The notes beneath the pieces were generated by a model. That model saw nothing but the letters and a program-made list of their open reading frames with translations. It was not told where the DNA came from and searched no databases. A DNA stretch of 6,975 nt from Polyangiaceae bacterium (GTDB lineage: Bacteria > Myxococcota_A > Polyangia > Polyangiales > Polyangiaceae): contig JAKVCH010000156.1 of the NCBI GenBank assembly GCA_022447485.1, forward strand, positions 1 to 6,975, written 5' to 3'. Of the stretch, positions 1 through 5,201 are shown one piece after another; the stretch's first letter is position 1, and each line of letters begins with the position of its first letter. Made by a program: the position numbers and the translations under genes.

Positions 1-83
1 TGGAGGGACATGTCGTGGACGCGATAGGTCGCTCCTTCGACGGTGGGAACCTGGGTTTTAATCGTTTGAATCATCGTATTCAT
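1..83 (-). CDS. ahcY: S-adenosylhomocysteine hydrolase, N-terminal fragment (probable)
   Basis: An open frame starts at an ATG on the minus strand (83-81) and runs without a stop off the left edge, giving 27 residues. The peptide ends in TYRVHDMSL. This fits the conserved N-terminus of adenosylhomocysteinase, which in many bacteria reads Y-K/R-V-x-D-M/I-S-L just before an 'ADWGRKEI'-like stretch. The enzyme is cytosolic and reversibly hydrolyses S-adenosylhomocysteine, the inhibitory by-product of SAM-dependent methylation, to adenosine and homocysteine. Codon use is normal and the short preceding extension is typical. No strong Shine-Dalgarno precedes the ATG; only a weak purine stretch is present. 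A second in-frame ATG at 74-72 is an alternative start. The gene is divergent from an operon encoding two methyltransferases, which suits the call. With so few residues, the identification rests on one short motif. Confidence 0.55.
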   Translation of the reverse strand, partial: MNTMIQTIKTQVPTVEGATYRVHDMSL

Positions 84-99
84 CTTGAGTTTCTTTCAT

Positions 100-118
100 G
101 CCAACTTTTAAAAGTGGC
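100..118. repeat. Inverted repeat just upstream of the ahcY-like start
   Basis: The arms gcca and tggc flank the perfect palindrome cttttaaaag, with a single extra base (104) on one side. It lies 16 bp upstream of the minus-strand ATG at 83, where a repressor bound over the promoter or leader, or an RNA hairpin near the ribosome binding site, would act. The symmetry is directly visible; any function is inferred. Confidence 0.4.
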
Positions 119-252
119 TCAAGGCAATGCCTCAATGGTTCAGGCTCCGGGCTCGGAGTGGGGTTCGGCTGGGTGGAATTACTTCGCGTGTCCAGGCAAC
201 CCCGAAAGTCGATCTTAGCTCTAGCTCTCGTCGGCACACAAAGCCAGAACTT

Positions 253-276
253 ATTAAGCAAGAATTCCTGCTTAAT
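253..276. promoter_or_regulatory. 24-bp near-perfect palindrome, possible operator
   Basis: Eight-base arms attaagca (253-260) and tgcttaat (269-276) are exact reverse complements. The centre is gaattc, itself palindromic, so only one base pair (261/268) breaks symmetry over 24 bp. It lies 58 bp upstream of the methyltransferase ATG at 335 and 169 bp upstream of the ahcY-like ATG, a usual place for a dimeric regulator to bind between divergent genes. No T-run follows, so it does not look like a terminator. The regulator is not identifiable from the window. Confidence 0.45.
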
Positions 277-312
277 TTACCCAACCTTAGCCAACGATTC
301 GCCACCCCGCTG

Positions 313-329
313 ACAGACCGCTAGTCTGT
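313..329 (+). other. Small hairpin immediately before the first methyltransferase start
   Basis: acagac (313-318) and gtctgt (324-329) are exact reverse complements around a 5-nt loop, ending 5 nt before the ATG at 335. The start has no Shine-Dalgarno sequence, so this hairpin occupies the place of the ribosome binding site if transcription begins upstream. It could be translational control, a protein site, or chance. Confidence 0.3.
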
Positions 330-334
330 TAGTA

Positions 335-937
335 ATGGAAAGCTTTGAGCAGTTCGACGAGGCCTACTACGAGAGGTTCTATCTTAACCCGGAGACGAGG
401 GTCGTGAGCCCAGCAGAGCACGCCCAGCTCGCGCAGTTCGTGTTCGCATTTGCGAAATACAATGGCATCGAAGTTTCCAGTGTGCTCGATATTGGAGCGG
501 GAATTGGCTTGTGGAAGAACTGGATTGAGAAAAACGCAAAAAAGGCCAAATACACAGGCACTGAAGTGAGTAAAGTGATGTGTGAGCAGCACGGGTACCA
601 GGAGCGTGATATCGCCCGCTGGCGCGATCGCGATTCCTACGATCTGATTATCTGTCAGGGGGTTTTTCAGTACCTACCGGATCCAGACCTGGCCCCAGCG
701 ATTGCTAATTTAGCGGCGATGTCAAAGGGCTTACTCTACCTCGAAGCTACGACCCGTTTGGACTTGCGCGAAAGAACCGACAAGGAAAAGACTGACCAGA
801 ACATTCATATTCGAAATGGCTCTTATTACCGCGGAATCATGCAGAAATACTTTCATCAAGTAGGGGCCGGCCTTTGGTGGACCAGAGAGTTGCCCTTACC
901 CTTCTTCGAGCTGGAAATGGCGGGCACGGGCAAATAA
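335..937 (+). CDS. Class I SAM-dependent methyltransferase
   Basis: A 200-residue cytosolic protein with the Rossmann-type methyltransferase fold. Motif I is VLDIGAGIG (50-58) and binds the SAM methionine and ribose. The acidic residue ending strand 2 is E77 in YTGTEVS. The strand-4 motif is YDLIICQGVFQYLPD (102-116), and strand 5 is GLLYLEATT (132-140). The N-terminal segment (FDEAYYERFYLNPETRVV) is aromatic-rich and likely caps the active site. The length fits a minimal class I enzyme with no extra domain. The acceptor cannot be read from the sequence. The ATG at 335 is the only reasonable start: the frame is closed by TGA at 311-313 and no later start keeps the N-terminal helix. No Shine-Dalgarno is visible. 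It heads the plus-strand run that includes a second methyltransferase and a prenyltransferase, so a small-molecule or lipid acceptor is a reasonable inference. Family confidence is high; substrate unknown. Confidence 0.88.
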   Translation: MESFEQFDEAYYERFYLNPETRVVSPAEHAQLAQFVFAFAKYNGIEVSSVLDIGAGIGLWKNWIEKNAKKAKYTGTEVSKVMCEQHGYQERDIARWRDRDSYDLIICQGVFQYLPDPDLAPAIANLAAMSKGLLYLEATTRLDLRERTDKEKTDQNIHIRNGSYYRGIMQKYFHQVGAGLWWTRELPLPFFELEMAGTGK

Positions 938-994
938 GGCTCACCGGCTAGGCCTTTCTTGTAAGGGGCCAGCATTTAAGGCAAAGTCCTCCTC

Positions 995-1270
995 GTGGAT
1001 AAGCTACGACCACTCATTTCCCTGATTCTTGTGACTCTCACCGTCCTTTCATTGAGGAATGTTTATTCAGACCATAGTACCGTCGAGGCGCTAGCAGCCC
1101 GCACGGCATGTGAGCAATGCAAGGCGAAAATCACGCGTATGCAGAGCACACCTATCGCGCTCACCTATCGCTTTCAGACAACGGGAGCGCGTCTCCAAGA
1201 AGTTCGCTGCCAGAAAGAGTTTATTTTCCTCGGCCAATATAGCTGCGACCGTGTTGAAGGACAGTTTTAG
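995..1270 (+). CDS. Small membrane-anchored four-cysteine protein of unknown function
   Basis: A 91-residue protein starting at GTG; an in-frame stop at 977-979 leaves no other upstream start, and the next GTG would cut the hydrophobic segment. A basic N-terminus (MDKLRP) is followed by one hydrophobic helix (about 7-20), which predicts a signal anchor with the rest in the periplasm. The exported part has Cys39 and Cys42 (CEQC), then Cys72 and Cys84, enough for two disulfides or a metal site. No lipobox and no thioredoxin fold are evident. I do not recognise a named family. It lies between two methyltransferase genes, 57 bp after the first and 53 bp before the second, on the same strand, so co-transcription is likely. 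The ribosome binding site is poor (taagg at 977-981, 13 nt from the start). Hydrophobic leader, regular codon use and ordered Cys pattern support a real gene. Confidence 0.65.
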   Translation: MDKLRPLISLILVTLTVLSLRNVYSDHSTVEALAARTACEQCKAKITRMQSTPIALTYRFQTTGARLQEVRCQKEFIFLGQYSCDRVEGQF

Positions 1271-1312
1271 GAAACTGCCCGTCATGCGGTTATTGCCCCG
1301 GCTTGGATAGAG

Positions 1313-1317
1313 TGAGG
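1313..1317 (+). promoter_or_regulatory. Shine-Dalgarno that selects the ATG start at 1324
   Basis: gaggg lies 6 nt before the ATG at 1324. The longer frame beginning with TTG at 1303 has no comparable site and adds only MDRVRVR, so the ATG is preferred. Confidence 0.6.
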
Positions 1318-1323
1318 GTACGG

Positions 1324-2028
1324 ATGCCACTCGGATATGAAAGGGTCGCCAGACACTATGAATGGCTAGCCAAACTCTATAGTCTCGGCGCCATCGCCCA
1401 GACCCGAGAAGCCCATATTCAAGACTTAAAAGAAGGCGATAAAGTTCTTTACCTAGGAATCGGAGCCTCCAGAGAACCAGCTCTCGCTACAAGCCGAGGG
1501 GCTCAAGTCACTGCCGTCGATAAATCTCCCACGATGCTCAGCCTTGCTCAGGGCGCTGCGGCGAAGGAGAACGTGGAAGGGCATCGTGACCTACGGTGGG
1601 TAGAGGGGGATGCTTTTGAGATACTTGAGCGAAGTGATTATCGAAGTCAGTTCGATTGGATAGTGTGCCCGTTTTTTTTAAACGTATTTAACGAAAGATC
1701 CTTGAATAGGCTGCTTCCGCTGCTGACTGACTGCCTCAAGAAGCACGGGCGGCTCGTCATCGCTGACTACGCTCATTATCACGGTCAGTGGCCTCATCGC
1801 GTTTTCCAATGGCTGTACTACACCCCCCCTCGGCTCTTATTTGGTTTGCTCACGGGTAACCCTTGGCATCCTCTTTATGACTACCCAACTTTGGTGAGAC
1901 AAAAAACCAGTCTAGAGCATAAAAAAACATCGTTCTTTCCCATACTCCGTAGCAATCTTTATGCATCCTACGAGTTCTCGTTGGCGCAAAACACAACAAT
2001 TCATCCAGGCCAAGCATCTCAACCGTGA
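1324..2028 (+). CDS. UbiE-like class I SAM-dependent methyltransferase
   Basis: A 234-residue protein from the ATG at 1324. The N-terminus (GYERVARHYEWLAKLYSLG) resembles the 'YDRVAxxYD' opening of UbiE/COQ5-like and related small-molecule methyltransferases. Motif I is VLYLGIGASREP (41-52); the third glycine of GxGxG is Ser49. The acidic strand-2 residue is D66 in VTAVDKS, followed by GDAF (95-98), which should contact the adenine, and strand 5 GRLVIADYA (142-150). The C-terminal third (about 155-215) is aromatic- and Pro-rich (WLYYTPPRLLFGLL), which could form a hydrophobic acceptor pocket or membrane-facing cap. The stop codon overlaps the GTG of the prenyltransferase by 4 bp, so the two are almost certainly translated together and probably act in one pathway, as UbiE and UbiA do in quinone synthesis. 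It should not be named ubiE: the acceptor is unknown. The TTG at 1303 is a less likely alternative start. Confidence 0.85.
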   Translation: MPLGYERVARHYEWLAKLYSLGAIAQTREAHIQDLKEGDKVLYLGIGASREPALATSRGAQVTAVDKSPTMLSLAQGAAAKENVEGHRDLRWVEGDAFEILERSDYRSQFDWIVCPFFLNVFNERSLNRLLPLLTDCLKKHGRLVIADYAHYHGQWPHRVFQWLYYTPPRLLFGLLTGNPWHPLYDYPTLVRQKTSLEHKKTSFFPILRSNLYASYEFSLAQNTTIHPGQASQP

Positions 2029-2969
2029 GCCAGCATAAATCCAGCGCCAAGGTGGATGACACCTCACAGTCCCCTCTCTCAGGCTTCAGAGGTCAATCTC
2101 TACCTGGGTTGCTCTTCGCCTTCGAGCTGCGTCTGTGGGTCGCCCTCTGCGTCACAGGGCTTTCTTATTCAGGCAGCCGCGCGGTAGGCTTGAAGCCACT
2201 TCCACGAGTCATTTGCCTAGTCTTTTTGCTGACCCTGACACTCTATAACCTCGACGGAAGCCTCGATAGCGCGGTCCGTCGTCAATACTCGCCACGCTAC
2301 ACCATCCGACGACGCTATCACTTCATCCTCAGCGGCGGCGCCTTGATAAGTGCAGCCTGTCTTGCACCGAGCCTTGCCCCTCTCACTCAATTGGTCACCT
2401 TGCTGGGCTTAATTTGCTGCTCGTTCTACGCGCTTCCTTTACCTGCCATTGGACCTCTTAAGAATATACCGTTTTTGAAGTCACCGTTTATCGGCCTAGC
2501 AGTCACGGGCGGCGCGTTGGCGCCGCCTTTGGCCGAAGCGACGATGCTCACCAAGAGCGCAACGATTGGGATAGCGCCACTCTGCTGCGTCACCGCCGCA
2601 ATCGCTGGTTATTGTACCATCAACGCTACCCTTTTTGATTTCCCAGACTACCGCGAAGATACAGCTCAGGGAACGCCGACTCTCCCTCGCTTATTGGGGC
2701 TGCGCAAGACTAGGCGGGTCTGTCAATGGCTCGCGCTCGGCACCGGAGCCCTACTTACTATTGCGGTCCTGTCTACCCTGCAGCTTGACCAGGACACCGC
2801 GAAAATAGCAAGAATCGCACAGCTGAGCCTACTACTCCTCTCGCCTATCAGCTTTCTTGCAATCCGCGCCGTCACCCCCGTCACGCCACGATTTGTCGTG
2901 GCTTGGTTAGTCGACGGGGCGCTCCTAGTACCGAGTCTTTGCATCTTTCTCTACCTCAGCTTGCGTTAA
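2025..2969 (+). CDS. UbiA-superfamily integral membrane prenyltransferase
   Basis: A 314-residue protein with about eight or nine hydrophobic helices after a polar N-terminus (1-27). UbiA enzymes transfer an isoprenoid chain from a prenyl diphosphate to an acceptor in the membrane, releasing PPi, with Mg held by two Asp-rich motifs. The first here is LYNLDGSLD (73-81; D77 and D81), and the second is LFDFPDYREDTAQG (203-216) followed by TLPRLLG. The second is a textbook UbiA match. The first lacks the usual N-x3-D-x3-D register and resembles the 'YNxDxxxD' form of a less studied branch, which also has an LKNIPFLKS-like segment (145-153). The frame starts at GTG in a GTGA overlap with the upstream methyltransferase stop, indicating translational coupling. 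Pyrophosphatase follows after 92 bp. Acceptor and chain length are unknown; classical ubiquinone or menaquinone synthesis is possible but not shown. Confidence 0.85.
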   Translation: MSQHKSSAKVDDTSQSPLSGFRGQSLPGLLFAFELRLWVALCVTGLSYSGSRAVGLKPLPRVICLVFLLTLTLYNLDGSLDSAVRRQYSPRYTIRRRYHFILSGGALISAACLAPSLAPLTQLVTLLGLICCSFYALPLPAIGPLKNIPFLKSPFIGLAVTGGALAPPLAEATMLTKSATIGIAPLCCVTAAIAGYCTINATLFDFPDYREDTAQGTPTLPRLLGLRKTRRVCQWLALGTGALLTIAVLSTLQLDQDTAKIARIAQLSLLLLSPISFLAIRAVTPVTPRFVVAWLVDGALLVPSLCIFLYLSLR

Positions 2970-3061
2970 CGACCTGCTTTTCTTCTCGGATAAAAGAAAC
3001 ATCCCGCAGAAACAAAACACCCCTTGCCAAACGCTGCGACATCTTCAACGCTCCATCGGCC

Positions 3062-3796
3062 ATGTCCAAGAGCACTCCTCCTGATGAAACCATTCCACTG
3101 ACTGATCACCACCGCGTACCCAATATGGTAGGCGGGATTTTTCAGGCTCATCCTTGGCACGGTGTGCCAATTGGAGAAGACTTCCCAGAAAAGGTGAATT
3201 GCTACATTGAGCTAGTGCCAACCGACACCGTCAAGTACGAGCTCGACAAAGACTCCGGGCACCTGAAGATTGATCGACCTCAGCTATTTTCGAATACCTG
3301 TCCAATGCCCTACGGCTTGGTACCGCAAACCCTGTGCGACCAGAGAGTCGCCGAGCGCTGCATGGAGAAGACAGGACGAACGGATATTGTAGGCGACGGA
3401 GACCCCATTGATATCTGTGTGATCTCGGAGCGTCCTATTCCTCATGGGAACCTTCTCCTGACCGCCCGCGTGATAGGCGGGTTACGCATGATCGACAATG
3501 GTGAAGCTGACGACAAGCTCATTGCAGTCATGAAACAAGATCCGGGGTTTGTTAATTGGAAGGATATCTACGATATGCCAGATGCCTTCATCGACCGACT
3601 ACGTCACTATTTTATTACCTACAAGCAAAGGCCGGGGTACACCTCCCCGTGCGAAATTGCCGAGGTTTACGATGTTCGTGAGGCACAGCATATGCTGCGG
3701 CTTAGTTACGAAGATTATAAGGATGTCTACGGACTACAGCACGACGAATTGAGCCACGCACAAGCGAATCGCCGTAAATTTCGTCAGGGCGTTTAG
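3062..3796 (+). CDS. ppa: Family I inorganic pyrophosphatase
   Basis: A 244-residue cytosolic enzyme that hydrolyses PPi to two phosphates with Mg. The family I active-site set is present in order: E50, K58 and E60 (ELVPTDTVKYE), R72, Y84 in CPMPYGLVP, the signature GDGDPIDICV (111-120) with D112, D114 and D117, D145 to K152 (DNGEADDK), and Y187-K188. It is longer than the roughly 175-aa E. coli type, with about 30 extra N-terminal residues and a C-terminal helix, as in several other bacterial lineages. The ATG at 3062 is chosen because no start codon lies between it and the end of the prenyltransferase, although the frame is open further upstream. No clear Shine-Dalgarno is seen. It follows the prenyltransferase by 92 bp on the same strand, so it may be co-transcribed and remove its PPi. 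It may equally be the general cellular enzyme with its own promoter. Confidence 0.93.
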   Translation: MSKSTPPDETIPLTDHHRVPNMVGGIFQAHPWHGVPIGEDFPEKVNCYIELVPTDTVKYELDKDSGHLKIDRPQLFSNTCPMPYGLVPQTLCDQRVAERCMEKTGRTDIVGDGDPIDICVISERPIPHGNLLLTARVIGGLRMIDNGEADDKLIAVMKQDPGFVNWKDIYDMPDAFIDRLRHYFITYKQRPGYTSPCEIAEVYDVREAQHMLRLSYEDYKDVYGLQHDELSHAQANRRKFRQGV

Positions 3797-3826
3797 ATAG
3801 AAACAAACGGCCTACGCGCCTTAGTC

Positions 3827-5107
3827 TCATTCCCAGGCATAAGAAAAATCAACATAAAGCCCAGTGAGGCCAATCTTGTATTCGCCTCCATAGCTGCAAA
3901 ACAAGCAAGAACGCAGGTCAGCTGGTGCTTCGCTCCTGTTGGGAACGCTCGTCGAGCCAAAGCGGTACGCGGTCGCCAGGTTGATTTGCCAACTTTGACG
4001 GACGAAGCCCGCCCCGAGAGTGAAGCTATTCGTCGCTGTTGGAGGGGTCCCAAATGCTGTTGGGTAGAGAGGGTTCCCCACCCGACCATCCCAAACGTAC
4101 CCCACGCGAATGGGGACCTCATCTTTTTGAACGGGAATGCGGTATTCTCCACCGACACGGACTGTATTCCCATTCTTCCACTCATAAACATTTTCTACCT
4201 CCAGCGGTAAACCCTCCCCCGTCGTCGAAAGCAGGGTTCCCGCTAAGGTGGCGCTATCGTTTTGAGATTGATCGGTAAACTGATAGTCAACGGCGAAACC
4301 ATAGCGGTCGAGGTCATACCGTACGCCACCGCCGACCTGTAAGGGCAACGTAAAATCGAAACTCGTATCGATAGCATCGAACCCCTGGGCAATCGCGGTA
4401 TCGCCTGTGGTGTCCACGATCACCCTATTTCGAAATACAGCACCTAGTCGCAGACCCGGGATAGGCTCGTATTGCAATCCCACACGCACTCCGCCAAAGT
4501 TCATGCCTCCTGTTTTAATGTCGAGGATTTGGGCATCGCCGACGGTTTGATAGCGATCAAATGTAACATAGGTCATCCGATAACCGACGCCGATAGACAG
4601 ATGGCCAGGTACGATCCTCTCAGGAATATTCAGACTAATTGCTGGCGAAAATTCGAAAAAGACGGTTCTTAGGCCATCGTTGACCTCTCCGGCATCGGAG
4701 GAGAAGTCATATTCCGCAGCACCCGAAGCGACTGGATACGCACCCAATCCGATGGTGATCCATTCGTGGACACGAAAGCCAGCGCTTAACATGGGAAAGG
4801 GCGCCACAATCGTGTTCGATCCCGCGTCCTGCCCGTCGAAGTCGGGGGATGTCTGGAGATTTCCAAGAAGCAACGTAAAGTTACCCAGCAACTCAATACC
4901 CTTCACACCCTGATAGCCCGCCGGATTGTGATAACTGGCAGATGGGTCGTCAACCGAAGCGATAGCTGTGCCTCCCATACCCTGATGCCTCGCGGTATAA
5001 ACAATCGGAGTATCCCAACCGGCCGCTTCAGCTACAGGCGTGAAACCAAGCACCCCCAGCAGAACTAAGGCGCAGCGCGGCTTCACGAAACGTAGGCAAC
5101 TCTTCAT
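3827..5107 (-). CDS. FadL/OmpP1/TodX-family outer-membrane protein
   Basis: A 426-residue outer-membrane beta-barrel of the type that lets hydrophobic molecules such as long-chain fatty acids or aromatic hydrocarbons cross the outer membrane. A signal peptide (1-28, basic start, hydrophobic core, cleavage after AEA) is followed by the FadL opening: QGMGGTAIASVDDPSA and NPAG (42-64), which forms the N-terminal plug. The rest alternates short amphipathic strands (for example LSIGVGYRMTYV and VRVGGEYRIPV) with polar loops. Cys401 and Cys404 (CLFC) sit in a late loop and could form a disulfide. The last strand ends FSYAWE, so the final residue is Glu rather than the usual aromatic residue. The ATG at 5107 is required for the signal peptide; no good Shine-Dalgarno precedes it. 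It is convergent with the pyrophosphatase gene, 30 bp away, with no evident terminator between them. The substrate is unknown. Confidence 0.9.
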   Translation of the reverse strand: MKSCLRFVKPRCALVLLGVLGFTPVAEAAGWDTPIVYTARHQGMGGTAIASVDDPSASYHNPAGYQGVKGIELLGNFTLLLGNLQTSPDFDGQDAGSNTIVAPFPMLSAGFRVHEWITIGLGAYPVASGAAEYDFSSDAGEVNDGLRTVFFEFSPAISLNIPERIVPGHLSIGVGYRMTYVTFDRYQTVGDAQILDIKTGGMNFGGVRVGLQYEPIPGLRLGAVFRNRVIVDTTGDTAIAQGFDAIDTSFDFTLPLQVGGGVRYDLDRYGFAVDYQFTDQSQNDSATLAGTLLSTTGEGLPLEVENVYEWKNGNTVRVGGEYRIPVQKDEVPIRVGYVWDGRVGNPLYPTAFGTPPTATNSFTLGAGFVRQSWQINLATAYRFGSTSVPNRSEAPADLRSCLFCSYGGEYKIGLTGLYVDFSYAWE

Positions 5108-5113
5108 AGGACT

Positions 5114-5142
5114 ATCATTCCAATCCCCGTTTAAAATGACAA
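5114..5142 (-). promoter_or_regulatory. Candidate sigma-70-like promoter of the FadL-family gene
   Basis: On the minus strand, TTGTCA (5142-5137) and AATGAT (5119-5114) are separated by exactly 17 bp and match 5/6 and 4/6 of the consensus hexamers. The predicted transcript start falls at or within a few bases of the ATG at 5107, which would make the mRNA leaderless and fit the lack of a Shine-Dalgarno. Chance matches of this quality are common. Confidence 0.3.
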
Positions 5143-5170
5143 GCGACGCGTACCCGAAGGCCGCGTCGCT
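5142..5170 (-). terminator. UUCG-capped hairpin, probable terminator of the 5202-5741 gene
   Basis: agcgacgcg (5142-5150) and cgcgtcgct (5162-5170) form a perfect 9-bp GC-rich stem. On the minus strand the loop contains CCTTCGGG, a C(UUCG)G tetraloop closed by GC pairs, which points to function in that direction. It lies 31 nt past the stop of the minus-strand lipoprotein and is followed by a modest T-rich tract (TGTCATTTT). It therefore separates that gene from the FadL-family gene downstream. The weak T-tract is the main doubt. Confidence 0.6.
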
Positions 5171-5201
5171 ATAGAATTCAGCTAAAAAACTTCTGACTCA
5201 A

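Larger units (their letters stand above)
84..334. promoter_or_regulatory. Divergent intergenic region between the ahcY-like gene and the methyltransferase operon
   Basis: This 251-bp stretch has no convincing gene; the short frames crossing it are low-complexity and lack family resemblance. It must hold the promoters for both directions. It is unusually rich in inverted repeats: 100-118, 122-132 (aggca-a-tgcct), 145-158 (ctccg-ggct-cggag), 253-276 and 313-329. No clear sigma-70 -35/-10 pair could be assigned. On the ahcY-like side the 5' leader could be up to about 200 nt and fold into several small hairpins, but it does not match the SAH or SAM riboswitch cores I know. Confidence 0.5.

Noticed and set aside
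84..250. SAH or SAM riboswitch in the leader of the ahcY-like gene
   Set aside because: A TCCGAG string and a small hairpin (145-158) appear on the minus strand, but the conserved GCGCUGC-type core of the SAH riboswitch and the SAM-I/SAM-II cores are absent.
98..324. Short plus-strand frames of 65-71 codons in the intergenic region
   Set aside because: They overlap each other and the regulatory palindromes, have no ribosome binding sites and no family resemblance; they look like chance frames.
951..970. Terminator or attenuator between the first methyltransferase and the small Cys protein
   Set aside because: ggcc...ggcc can pair, but extension needs GT wobbles and no T-run follows.
2966..2994. 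Own promoter for the pyrophosphatase (TTAACG, 17 bp, GATAAA)
   Set aside because: Both hexamers match only 4/6, so it is no better than background, although a separate promoter in the 92-bp gap cannot be excluded.
2903..3061. N-terminal extension of the pyrophosphatase from TTG at 2903
   Set aside because: It would overlap the end of the prenyltransferase gene out of frame and add an unconserved, basic, low-similarity segment; the ATG at 3062 gives a normal family length.
3797..3826. Bidirectional terminator between the convergent pyrophosphatase and FadL-family genes
   Set aside because: The 30-bp gap contains no stem of useful length and no T- or A-run.
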